Of a DNA stretch of 64,000 bases, positions 28,533 to 39,508 are shown piece after piece. Positions within the stretch are counted from its first letter, which is position 1; each line of letters opens with the position of its first letter. Source of the stretch: Imbricaverruca yamaguchii. Lineage: Eukaryota; Arthropoda; Thecostraca; Neoverrucidae. Position numbers and translations under genes: made by a program. The notes under the pieces are model-generated. The model did no database searches. It saw nothing but the letters and a program-made list of their open reading frames with translations, and had not been told where the DNA came from. The stretch is taken from positions 3,962,001 through 4,026,000 of the forward strand of contig JAOTOL010001659.1 in assembly GCA_034440575.1 (NCBI GenBank). The letters are read 5' to 3'.

Positions 28533-28780
28533 CAGGGGTGAATCCAGGGGTTTTGATCGGCGGAATGACGTGGATACTTGCACCAGAGTGGCACCATTTA
28601 AGTAGAATAGGCGCCTGGGGCGCCTTTTCTACGTTGAGGGGCGGCATCGGCTGAAAAAAATCGTTGAGGTGGTGCAATCGAGCGTCTTGAGAGGACAATT
28701 TGTCCAATCAAAGGAGTGGAATCTCCATCAGGGTGGATGCTTACAGCCCCCCCCATCCCCCACCTTCCTGGATCAGCGCC
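28533..28780. mobile_element. MITE-like element, same family
   Basis: It starts CAGGGGTGAATCCAGGGG and ends CCTGGATCAGCGCC. The ends are inverted repeats at about 10 of 14 positions and resemble those of 13680-13989. CCAAC is present on both flanks (28528-28532, 28779-28783). The interior is non-coding. Confidence 0.4.
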
Positions 28781-28880
28781 AACGTCACAGTGCCCACCCT
28801 ACACGTGTTGTGCAACGGTCATGATCAAGGATGAGGCCGAGGAGTAACACCGCCGGCGCCGTCCGTCGGAGCGATTCGAA

Positions 28881-29143
28881 CTGCCTCGATCCACACTGTT
28901 CACTGGCGTCCTCCGGCGGGGCAGTCCGAGCTGCCGCGAGTCACACTGTTCACTGGCGTCCTCCGGCGTGGCAGTCCGAGCTGCCGCGCGTCACACTGTT
29001 CACTGGCGTCCTTCGGCGGGGCAGTCCGAGCTGCCGCCAGCCACACTGTTCACTGGCGTCCTCCGGCGTGGCAGTCCGAGCTGCCGCGAGCCACACTGTT
29101 CACTGGCGTCCTCCGGCGGGGAGGTACGAGCTGCCGCCAGCCA
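28881..29143. repeat. 50-bp minisatellite, five copies
   Basis: CACACTGTTCACTGGCGTCC recurs at exact 50-base spacing from 28892 (next at 28942, 28992, 29042, 29092). Each unit also carries GCAGTCCGAGCTGCCGC. Confidence 0.95.
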
Positions 29144-29145
29144 AC

Positions 29146-29192
29146 TTGCTCACCTGCTCACCTGCTCACCTGCTCACCTGCTCACCCGCTGA
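29146..29192. repeat. 10-bp tandem repeat
   Basis: CACCTGCTCA is repeated four to five times directly after the 50-bp array. Confidence 0.9.
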
Positions 29193-29404
29193 CCGAGGAC
29201 GTCGAGCCTGTCCCGCCACCGTGCGGTGCGCGTCATGTGAACCTGGTTAGCAGAAGATCGACACAGCACGCCGACCCTCCAGCCATTCCGTCGCGTCAGA
29301 TGCCTGAACAGGCGGCAACGGATTTGCAAGTCCGTGATTCGGTGTCCATTCAGCTTTTGCGAGCTGGACTCACTCGCCGGAGCACGGCTCAGCTGAGCTG
29401 TGTG

Positions 29405-29990
29405 CAGCCACTCACTGGCACTCAGCTGGGGCTGGCACTCAGCTGGGGCTGGCACTCAGCTGCGGCTGACACTCAGCTGGAGCTGGCACTCAGCTGGGGC
29501 TGGCACTCAGCTGCGGCTGACACTCAGCTGGGGCTGACACTCAGCTGGGGCTGACACTCAGCTGCGGCTGACACTCAGCTGGGGCTGGCACTCAGCTGGG
29601 GCTGACACTCAGCTGGAGCTGGCACTCAGCTGGGGCTGGCACTCAGCTGGGGCTGACACTCAGCTGGGGCTGACACTCAGCTGCGGCTGACACTCAGCTG
29701 GAGCTGGCACTCAGCTGGGGCTGGCACTCAGCTGGGGCTGACACTCAGCTGGGGCTGACACTCAGCTGCGGCTGACACTCAGCTGGGGCTGACACTCAGC
29801 TGGAGCTGGCACTCAGCTGGGGCTGGCACTTAGCTGGGGCTGGCACTCAGCTGGGGCTGACACTCAGCTGGGGCTGACACTCAGCTGGGGCTGACACTCA
29901 GCTGGCGCTGGCGCCCATCTGGCATCGGCCGCACATTGCACTCGGCTGAGGCTGGCACCCATCCGGATGGAGGGATCTGAGACAATGTCG
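29405..29990. repeat. 17-bp minisatellite, about 30 copies, with shared 3' edge
   Basis: CTCAGCTGGGGCTGGCA is repeated with GGCTGACA and GAGCTGGCA variants in recurring order. From about 29900 the units lengthen into the CCCATCTGGCATCGGCC form seen at 23 kb, and the end (29954-29990) matches 23511-23547. The 17-bp unit therefore looks like an amplified subsegment of the 50-bp unit. Confidence 0.93.
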
Positions 29991-30484
29991 GATTCAAATT
30001 GAATCCAGATGCTGTCGGATTCAGACAGAGCCGAGACACTGCAAATCCGGACGAAGCCGATAAATTGCCAGGCCTGGAGGGAGCCGATGCATTACAGATC
30101 TAGACGCTAAGCCCACTGCTACATATCCCAAAGCTACAAGTGAGCTGATGTTAATGACTTACGCCGCACCTCATATGCCTCATGTGATGTAGCATGCCAA
30201 GAGGATACTGGGCCTACTGAACACATAGTTATGTCCGCCGGCACTAGGCCAACATTATGTCGAGGTCCACCGATCTCAGCGTGGGCTATGAAAGTCATGT
30301 GCGCTTCAGTAACTCGTAGTTTTTCAACTTCTCTGCACGATCTTCTAATTCACGCGATTGGAAATATGCAACCAAATTAAATCAGGTGAAATGCGATGAC
30401 AGAAGTATGCAACCAAATTAAACCAGAACTTCTCCTCAGAAGTTTGCCATCGATCGCTACAATCCGATCGTTGCGCATGCAGCG

Positions 30485-30628
30485 CCTCTTCGCTGCACTG
30501 CGCCTCTTCGCTGCACCGCGCCTCTTCGCTGCATTGCGCCTCTTCGCTACACCATGTCTCTTCGCTGAACCGCGACTCTTCGCTACACGACGCCTCTTCG
30601 CTGCATTGCGCCTCTTCGCTGCACCGCG
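30485..30628. repeat. 18-bp minisatellite, eight copies
   Basis: CCTCTTCGCTGCACTGCG and variants stand in exact 18-base register. The frames on both strands stay open (for example a CSEEAQ repeat on the minus strand), but there is no gene context. Confidence 0.93.
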
Positions 30629-31275
30629 CCCACATGCAAACACCTTGATGCATGGGTTATTGCACCGGGTTTCACTGGAAGTCAAAGTATTGTTAGTTCA
30701 CGTTCCAGTTGTTTTGGGTGTTACGTCTAATATGCTAAACGCTGTGGAAGACGTACGAGTAGTCTGTACATATTTAGTCAACTTGCCTAAGCTAGCCTAA
30801 TTATGAAGGTTCACCTTTTTCATGAGGTTGAACCAGCAACTGTGCCTTTGCATGTGTTTGTTCTGTGATGTCTTAGTATCATAGTTTTAGGGTTTCTGCA
30901 TATCATGACTTCGCCTGACATAAGGCTTGATATCTCGCGACCGTTTGGGGTGGGGCCAAATTAGCACCATCCACCGATATTGTCTGCAGTTGTTGAACGG
31001 TGTAGGAGACACGCATCATACCCACACCTAGCATGCCAGTCCCTTTGTCAATTTGACACATTGTGGCGACAAAGAATTGTTTGTGGTAGGTCAAATCACG
31101 AAAATGTTACGTCATTACTAAGCGTCAACGCGACTCTGTGTGTATTGCTAGCCGGATCTCAGACGTTACGCCTCTGTTTGTGCTTGTATTGGTATCAACA
31201 GCGCAGGTTTTGATTTGATAACTAGCGTGGTCAACCAAGGAACAGGTGGTCCACCAGTTCGTCGAATACTGTCAT

Positions 31276-31400
31276 AATACGTGACATTATTCCAATCCCG
31301 CGGCCCACCGGCGAAACAGTGTGGGCGGCGCCATTAGCCGTCAATGTGCATAAAGTGTGTCGTGAGCCAGCCAATAAACAAACAAATACGTGACATTATT
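31276..31400 (+). mobile_element. 5'-truncated SINE with 16-bp target-site duplication
   Basis: The SINE body (31292-31384) starts at CAATCCCGCGGCCC, lacks the tRNA head and ends AATAAACAAACAA. The perfect direct repeat AATACGTGACATTATT flanks it at 31276-31291 and 31385-31400. This is the signature of LINE-driven target-primed insertion with 5' truncation. Identity to the copy at 10.4 kb is high, about nine bases in ten by eye. Confidence 0.9.
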
Positions 31401-34400
31401 GACGCTTAGCTCACTTGTTTGCACTTCGATACTTTTACGTTCCTCTGCAAATTTGATGGTACATTCAATCTAGTAATTAGAACCTTATAATTTACAGCTA
31501 GGATTCACGACCACTCCCATAATTTCACCTCACTTGACATGGCGTAACATGGTATGTTCCAAGTTTGACCTTGAACTAAGGACAACCTATTACCACTTTT
31601 CTGATGAAGAAACATGATAGCTTTCGCTTGGCGTATCTGTTTCAACGTCCTCTGACCACAACTACACTCACTAGCGGAGACAAAAGCGAAACCGTTGTCC
31701 TACTTTTTATCACATTTTAGGTGTTTTTCATAACCTATGACGTCGTAACTCACATATACGAGGTTAACGAGGCAGTTTCAGGACGGGAAAGACGAACGCT
31801 ATCGAATGGTGTCTGATTTTGCCGATCCGACCATTGGATTCAGAGATACGAGCGTGGGGGAGGGGCAAATCGACCCTACCCTAAGCGCTCGCGTGCAGTG
31901 AAGGACTTCAGGCAGTGCCGTGAGACATGGCTCCCATAGTATCTTATCATCTCTGTGTTTCCTCGGCTCGTGCCGCATCTAGTTGCATCCCCATGCGCCA
32001 GCTTCGACTATTAGTGGATGTTCACGTCTACTGTCGATTGAGCTGGCTTATTGGGGGATGGAAGCTTCGGGGAACACCGACTGTGGGGCCATTTTGCGAA
32101 TGGCTGCAGGGACCCGAAAACCAAAGCGGCTGCTGCGAGTTGAACCCGAGGCGTTTCAGTTGCGAGGCAATACGAGCTATCCCCAGAAAATCGCCCATTC
32201 TGTTGGCGATCGAGTTAGCAGACACAGACATAGGCATACCATCGCCAGTTTCGTTCGATGAAGCTGATGGCTTTCATCTGTTCGAACTGCCATCACCTTT
32301 AAGCTTTGCGTGTGGTGCGCGTGTGTGGTGCACACTGGGGCAGAACAGTGTGCGGTAGACTGCAGACATTGCTGGCCTATAGGCCGCTCATGTGCTGCGC
32401 ACCATTGGACTATTCCGATATCTCGGTGTGCTACTGCACTTCTAATGATTTCGGAAGCCGCCGAATGTCTGGCGACGCCTGAAATGAATGAACTGAGGGT
32501 GCAGCTGAGCGGCGCCGGTAATTCTGCGAGGTCTGCGGGCTCGGCGATATCCTATTAGTGGCGGCGCGTGTGCGATCTGCTCGCTCGATGAGGACCGCCG
32601 CCGCAAATCATTACGCTGCGACGCTGCGCCGCTGAAAAGTGCCGGCTCGTGCGCCGTGATTCGGCACGTCGTCGTAACTGTGATGGAGCAGCTGATAGAA
32701 GGCATCGAACTGTGAAGCGGAACCAGACATCATCTGCCCGGCTACTTCGGGCGCCTCGGCCGCACCGCGCAACGTGTTCATATTGCCATGGCACGGGTGG
32801 CCGCCACGCCACGCCACGCCGCCAAGCGGCGAGACACCGAACTAGCTTGAAGGGCAGAATGCATGAACGGCTATGGGACAACAACGTTAGGTCCAATACG
32901 TCATGTTTGTTTACAACAAGAGCGATGGCAGATGTGGATGGTGCTACATGTGACTAAGAATATTCGCTTTTTATCTGAAAGGAAGAATATAATTACTCAT
33001 GCCCATAAATGGTGGAGTGCCATTCCGGATAAAAGCGTCTGACTCCGTTCACGCCATCATTCAGGGCATTCCCTGGCACGTTGGCTGGGCGGGAGAAGGG
33101 GTGTCCTCGCCCATACATGATCGCCGTCTCTCCCCAGTCATTCTGTATTTCCTACTGCATATGCACTAATGGGGAAGGAGGAGACGAGAGGTCAAAATTA
33201 TGCGACCTGGCCCCATTCGGTGGCGTTCCGACCCCAGTAAAATATTGGTAGAGGAAACCCTGCCACTATCATATTGCCTACTAGGAATCTAAAAGTGGTT
33301 AAAGTATTTTTGGATAGGGAGAAAAGGCTCAACCTTTTTCTTAAAGTAGCTATGTACACTGAACGACAATAATGAAGCCGTTCGCTTCACTGTTAAACCC
33401 GCCCCGTTTCGGGGGGGTTGATAGGCGCCCATTCCCCCTAAGGTATTCCGCCGATAGTGAAAGAATGGCGCGCGGTAGCGCGCTCAAGTTTGGCATACCT
33501 TTTTCATATCAGTTTGGAATGTTGTGCGAAATTTTCAGGTCAGGTCATCCAGGGTCAACGAGTTAGTCAAGGGCAAGTGAGATCACCTCCAGAAAAGTGC
33601 AACCAGTCGTCACGCTTTAACGGATAAAGATATTTGAATGAAACTTTCAGTGTTTGCTTATCTTTAGAGATGAAACAAAACGCACCAGAGGATTTTTATT
33701 TTCCTCCTTTTTAATGACTTATCAGTTGTACATAATCGCCCATAAGGACTTAAATACAAGTTTCTGGCTGAGGTAAGCATTCTTTATGAGAACAAGTTGA
33801 CATAATGCATCGTTTTGCGGTCCCCTCTACAAATTAGATAAACAAATGTTAAACATCATTGAAAAGTCAAAGTTTTGAAATTTCAAGACATTGACATTTT
33901 TATTTTCGGGTGGACAACAATGTTAGGGTCATAGTCGATTTCACGTTCCTTTTCTAATTCCAAATACATTTTGTTTGTGAAATCTCCCCAAAAATGAACT
34001 CCCAGGACCAAAAACATGATGTGAGTCGTGAAAACAGAGACCCCCCCTAGTGATGTCAGTTTTGAGGAGTACAATTTGTGGGTGGTTTCTGGCCATACTC
34101 ATCGAGCGCTTTCCGATGACACCTCTTTCGCTTTCGCTTGACGCTTAGTTTGGAGATTAGAGGGGGTTGTATCAACCCCCACACGAGACAGTGTGTGACG
34201 ATCTGACCGGAAGACTGGGAGTGTTAAGAAAATGATAGTCCACATGATGCTCCTCGTGAATGGGGCATAGGGGCAGGGACAGATTCAAGGGGTGAAGGAG
34301 CGACCTGCCCCTCCTCCAGGATCCGACAGGCGCCCCTGGCAGGTCCTCATGCACCCCCTCGAATTTCGAAAGACGCTCCTCTGGCCAAAGATGTGCCCTC

Positions 34401-35725
34401 TAGGAGGTCGGAATTCATCCCCTTCAAAATTGCATGCGACCAAGAGCCACCCCTCCAGAGGGAGAGCATCCTCTCAACATTGCATTTGCACATTTGCACT
34501 TTGAGATAGTGGCATTAGCACGAGGTTAATCAGAAGTGTTTGATCTTGTCTCAGCCGTTAGGAAGCCGCTAGGAAGCAATATTATCAATACTTTTCATAC
34601 AAAGATGTCTTTGACACCCTGTCACTCACCTGAAGTACTGACGAAGCTGTAATTACAAGGCTCTCCAGGGAATCAGGCTCAAAATTAACTTGGAGCTCCA
34701 CCTGAGCCTTCATTATAGGAGCTTAATGAATGATTTTCGTTTAAAACATTTTTACTGAATTTGCAACGATGTTCTGTATTTTGTGATGAAAAATCTGTCA
34801 AGTTTCCTCGTATTTTGTTCGCTAAAATTGTTGGTGCTTATCTGTGAAATGCTCCTCAAGAGCACAGAAACCCCCACGTCTTGGCCCGGAAAATCTACTC
34901 CGCCTTTATTGCGAATGATGATAGCGCTAGCATTTCTGGTCCAGTCACCGGGTTGGCTCCAATTAGTTCCATGAGGGTCAAACGGTTATGCTAGCGGCTA
35001 GTTGGGCGACCTGATGAAATAGCCTTGGGTTATGGTCCGCAAATATGCATACCATGCTGAATGCCCTTCCACAAGGGTGCTATGCCTCTTGTGCTAGCCC
35101 TTAGGGCTAGGCCACAGCTGAAGTCACTCGCAGGACAGAACCGATCCGAGATCGCTGTAGATATCGACACAGGTCGCGTCTTGGCTGGGGGCAGTACAGA
35201 TCAGCATGTCGCCATTCCCGGTCGCTGACGGCCTACACAGCAGTCTTTGCACTCGTGGATGGATGCAGCATCTGCGCGTGAAGCCCGCCAAACTTCACGC
35301 GCGGAATGTCTTGATGCTTCATTGATTTCCGGACACCATCTGTCGGTGTTCCAGGAATGCTAGTGTGGTTCTAGTGTAGTTCCAGAATGGTTCCAGTGTA
35401 AATTCAGTGTGAATTCAGTGTGCTTTGTTGTGACTTCGGTGTATGCTGAGATATTGTGCGGCTTATTGTAAGGCTCAGTCAGCTATATGTTTATCCCAAT
35501 CGTTCCAAGGTTTTAGACCCTGGATTATATCCCGGTCTTATGGCACGAACTGATCATTGTATAGATATCGTAACAATCGCAATGTCTTAACACGCGCACG
35601 TCCGGGGGCAGATATCTTCCCCTTGTGGTTTTTCCTAATTTGCCGCCATATTAATCGGGTTAGCCAGGCCAAACCTCGCATAGCTGCTCATGTGTCGTTT
35701 TCGCATATCCTCATACATTTTTAAC
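31401..35725. other. Intron sequence, no gene recognised
   Basis: Open frames such as 31927-32358 (143 codons) have no recognisable domain. A C-rich block at 34265-34480 resembles the MITE family interior. A hairpin lies at 35274-35302. Confidence 0.45.
35274..35302. repeat. Perfect inverted repeat, 10-bp arms
   Basis: GCGCGTGAAG at 35274-35283 pairs with CTTCACGCGC at 35293-35302 across a nine-base loop. Function unknown. Confidence 0.8.
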
Positions 35726-36400
35726 TCTGGGTCATCTCAGGTCAGGTCGCCAGATCAGGCGAAACGACCCAACGATCCTCGGAGTTCTAGGTGGCATTGG
35801 GCGATTTATTTCAGACTTATAACACGTCATGATCTCATGAGGGACCATAGCATATACATCGTTTTTTTCGTAGTATGACCTGAGATCAGGTCGCGGACAT
35901 GGCTTCCTCCAGTATAGGGCTGTGGTAAAATATACACATGTTTTCTGGTTACATATTTGCTCTCGGAATGACATCACAATGGTTGTGGCATGTAGATGGA
36001 AGCTACGCTCAATGTTACCGGTGACATTTTTGCTCAGTGACCTCACCAAGGTCATCTAATTTCATCTGAGATCACTACACATTTCTGCGCATCATATCGC
36101 ACTGCATTGAGCTAGAAGGGTGAAATTACCGTCATTGTGCTTGCATCACCAAGAAATGTCGATTTATACATTACATGCCCTCCATAGGCTGCTTCATGAC
36201 CTTGATCTGAGGTCATGTTTTCGGTCGACCTGACCCTAAATCACACCGCCTATTGTCGGTAGCACATTTCAAGGACTTTCGAATAGCGCTCGCCGTTTGT
36301 TTCTATGTGTTAAAGGTCCTGAGATATGTGTCAATATCTGAGTCCCACCCGATTTGGTCGAATTTGACCTATGATGATCCAGTGGCCTGAATATTGACCT
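35726..36400. repeat. Degenerate repeat of about 155-165 bp rich in AGGTCA/TGACCT
   Basis: Clusters of TGACCT and AGGTCA-like hexamers recur near 35730, 35878, 36042, 36198 and 36368. Similar flanking pieces also recur, for example CTTTCGAATAG and CTTTCGATAG before CGCCGTTT. I read this as an old, diverged tandem repeat. The hexamer is also the half-site of nuclear receptors, but binding is not shown. Confidence 0.4.
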
Positions 36401-37540
36401 GAGCGAAAAAAATGATCGAAACACTTTCGATAGGACCCATCACCAGCTATCCAACGCCGTTTTCCGTGTGTCGCTAGCTGGCATAGTTCTAGAGATCTTA
36501 GGGGGGCAGACATCTGTCCCCCCGTACATGCGAAGTTGGCGTGGACCGGCGGACGTGCGAGTGTCAGCAGCTTATTCGACGAATCGCAGCTAATACTGGC
36601 ATTTCTGCCACTATCTTGTATTGGCTCTGTCATGGATGCATTTGATGCTCTCAGATTCGACCAGACATACGGTATGATCCAGACCAGCCGTTTGACGACT
36701 GTATCATAAAGTTCAAGCACTATTAATGGCTTCATTTCCGGGCCTGCATCCCACCGATAACTCATTGTTCAGCTTCTGTTGCTTGTTGGCGGATGTTTCC
36801 CGATAAATATCGCTCGCAAATTGTCTCGGACGGCATCTTTGATTTTTCGGCAGCGGTCATCAAAGCTGGAATTATGAGGAGCGCGGAGGGTTTGGCTGGC
36901 TGCCGAGTACGACTGCCAGTCGAGTCGCAGTGTCCCATGAACCAGGCTTTGCTCCGGTTACGACAGATAAACGGTGGGATTGCTGCCTGTCCGCCGCCAC
37001 TGCCCTCTGGCGGCCCCGCGGCTGTGACGTCACGGCGCCCGCGGCGCCGTCAGCTCACCCCCACGCCTACCCCACCCCCATTATAAGCTGGTATTATTAT
37101 CGGTACTTAGAACGTTGGAACCTAGTATAAGCCTGGATACTGAGAACGAAATAATCTGGTATAAACGTCGGTACCAAAAACGATGTCACCTGGCATGGAT
37201 CCTCGTATTAAAATGATACAAACTGGTCCAATCATCGGTATTGAAGACGGTTTCGACCGGTATGAGCCTCGGTACTGAAAATGAGATCAACTGGCGCAAT
37301 CATCGGCAATGAACACGATGCAAACCAGTATAGACATCGGTACTGAAAACGATATCAACTGCATTGATACCTAGCGCTGCACCGCACACCACGTCGCTGC
37401 TGCTGCGGTACCCAACGACACTGAATTTCATACCGATACGAGGCTTGCAGCGATTGCTCTCCATGTGCTCCTACCCGGCTGAACGAAAGCGGCAGCCGAG
37501 AAGATCAGCCACCGGCGTGTCATATCCGATTTCGCGTGTA

Positions 37541-37846
37541 TGACGTCACACGCCCAGCTTGATATGATTGACGTCGCACAGCTGACGTGACGTATCCACG
37601 CAACACACGTGACGTCATATGTCCGACGTCACGCGTCTGACGCCACACATCCGACATGTTCTTTCTGACTCCACATATGCGACGAGTCTGACGTCTCGCG
37701 CCTGACACGATCCATCTGACGTCATACGCCTGACCTCATATGTCTGATATCACACATCTGACGTCACAAATCTGACGCCACATGCATGACGTCACACGCC
37801 TGACATGATTCGTCTGACGTCACACGTGTGACGTCTGTCGCATCTG
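37541..37846. repeat. TGACGTCA-rich minisatellite just upstream of exon 37872
   Basis: An irregular unit close to CTGACGTCACACGT (14-17 bp) repeats about 18 times. Six copies carry the perfect TGACGTCA palindrome (near 37541, 37610, 37718, 37759, 37788 and 37815), which is the cAMP response element core. The array ends about 25 bases before the exon, inside the intron's 3' splice region. It resembles the array at 55.0 kb. Confidence 0.85.
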
Positions 37847-37871
37847 ACCTCGGCGCGCCCGTCGCCGGCAG

Positions 37872-38066
37872 GCTTCCTCAACTCGAACTTCGAGCCGGTG
37901 CGCTCGGTGGCCAACTACGGCCTGCTGGACATCGTGGCGGCGCTCGAGTTCATCCGGCTGACGGTGGGCGCGTTCGGCGGCGACCCGGCCAACGTGACCG
38001 TGTTCGGCCACGGCGCCGGCGCCGCCTGCATCAACTTCCTGATGACGTCCGCGTCGGCGCCGCTCG
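37872..38066 (+). CDS. Nlg: Neuroligin-like protein, second visible exon
   Basis: The 195-base exon continues GFLNSNFEPVRSVANYGLLD, then the helix and nucleophile-elbow region with GGDPANVTVFGHGAGAACIN. In active esterases this loop is GxSxG. Here GHGAG has Gly where the catalytic serine would be, as in neuroligins, so the domain is a binding module and not an enzyme. NVT is a possible N-glycosylation site. The acceptor AG is 37870-37871 and the donor GTGAGAT at 38067. It enters completing a Gly codon split after base 1 and leaves in phase 1, matching its neighbours. GC at third codon positions is very high, unlike the surrounding intron. Confidence 0.95.
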
Positions 38067-38678
38067 GTGAGATGTCGCGCGGGGATGCCCTCCCAGCGCC
38101 GAGCGTGCCCTCCCAGCCCGCCTTCGCGGGCTGATAGGGCACGCCCGGCGAGTCGAGGGGACTGTGCAAGCGTGTCTCGGCCAGCTACGGCTGCCGAGCG
38201 GCCTCGGTCAGGCGATGTCGTCCTCTAACAGGGAGTGTCACTTCGTGATGGTTCCACCGAATGTGCTGTCTGTCGTTGCTCTACTTGGCGTAGACGTTTG
38301 CAATGATGCGGTTGTGTTTTCAAGTTTGCATTACATTTTGGCTGGGTGTGATGTGTGACTATATAGCTGCTGTGGTGGATTTCGAAGTGGTCTGACTGAT
38401 CTTCACATTGTGATTGCGCATTGTGAACTCATTGAGCATTGACAAGATCCCTGAGGCGGTCTTAAATTCACTTGGCGTCAGAATTACATTCTTCTACCTT
38501 TGCCCAACTGGTCACAGCCACAATACTTCAGTCAATGATGAGTTCGCCAAAGCCTCCGTTAGTTAGTTATTTGGGCTTCATGGCGCGTCAACAACTATGG
38601 CCATATTGCACTGATCGTCAAAGCCTCAAAAGTCGGCTTCATTCGCACTGGGATGACGCGCGCGCATCCGTCCACCAG
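38067..38678 (+). other. Nlg: Short intron between the second and third visible exons
   Basis: 612 bases with GT at 38067 and AG at 38677-38678. Phase 1 on both sides, so a Gly codon is restored. No repeats or genes seen inside. Confidence 0.9.
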
Positions 38679-39313
38679 GCCTGCTCTTCCACCGCGTCAT
38701 CCTGATGAGCGGCTCGTCCCTGGCGCCGTGGGCGCTGCTCAGCAGCCCGCTGAACGCCACGCACCAGCTGGCGCGCAGCACCGGCTGTCCGCCGTCGCAG
38801 ACCGACTTCCTGCCGTGCGTGCGCGGCAAGCCGCTCGCCGCGCTGCTGGCGCCACCTATCGCCGGCCCGCGCTTCCTGCCGCTGTTCGGGCCGTCGCTAG
38901 ATGGCATTGTCATCAGCGACGAGCTGTTCACCAGCCGCAGCGCGTACGTGCACCGGCTGGCGTCGTACTCGCTGCTGGCCGGCGTGACGGCCGACGACGC
39001 CGACTTCCAGCTGAGCGACCGGCAGCTGGCCGACGGCGTGACGGCCGGCGAGCGCGACCGCGTGCTGCGCACCTACCTGCAGAACCACTACAGCTACCAC
39101 CTGAACGAGCTGCTGTCGGTGGTGCGCCACGACTACACCGACTGGACGCGCGGCCAGCACCAGGCGCGCGCGCTGCGCGACCAGCTGGTGCACGCGCTGA
39201 GCGACGCGCAGTACGTGGCGCCCGTCACACACACGGCCAGCCTGTTCCCCGACGACCAGCACACCTACTTCTACGTGTTCAGCGCGCGCGGCACGTCGCC
39301 GGGCGCCGTCGAG
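38679..39313 (+). CDS. Nlg: Neuroligin-like protein, third visible exon (main part of the domain)
   Basis: The 635-base exon encodes about 212 residues of the cholinesterase-like domain. It opens LLFHRVILMSGSSLAPWALL. Two cysteines follow in STGCPPSQTDFLPCVRGK, probably the conserved disulphide loop, then FGPSLDGIVISDELF and the LLAGVTADDADFQL segment. HYSYHLNELLSVVRHDYTDW and ALSDAQYVAPVTHTASLF come next. The order and spacing match arthropod neuroligins. NAT is a possible glycosylation site. The fly protein has a long insert after the FGPS(I/V)DG segment, and this protein has only a short loop there. The acceptor AG is 38677-38678. The donor GTGAGCG at 39314 follows GTC GAG, ending in phase 0. 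A reversed SINE starts 47 bases after the donor. Confidence 0.96.
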
Positions 39314-39360
39314 GTGAGCGGATGTGCAGATCGTCGTGTGGTGGTCGTGGCTCGTGGTCC

Positions 39361-39508
39361 TGTTTGTTTGTTGTTTCTTGGGTGGTTCACGACGCACTTT
39401 ATGCACATTCACGGCTAATGGCGCCGCCAAAACTGTTTCGCCAGTGGGCCGCGGGATTTGGAAAAGTCCTGAGCGGTGCTAGTGTCAAACCCGGGACCTT
39501 TAGGTCTT
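39361..39508 (-). mobile_element. tRNA-derived SINE, reversed, next to a neuroligin splice donor
   Basis: On the minus strand it reads from about 39508 (GGTCCCGGGTTTGACACTAG, the B-box end of the head) through CCCGCGGCCCACTGGCGAAA to an AACAACAAACAAACA tail at 39361. It is the same family as 10368-10553. The A-box half of the head is missing. Target duplications are not clear. It lies antisense to the gene in the first 200 bases of the intron. Confidence 0.8.

Noticed and set aside
31927..32358. 143-codon open frame
   Set aside because: No recognisable domain, competing frame at 31983-32261, and position inside the neuroligin intron. Could be a nested gene but nothing supports it.
36331..36765. 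144-codon minus-strand open frame
   Set aside because: No family resemblance and overlaps the degenerate AGGTCA repeat.
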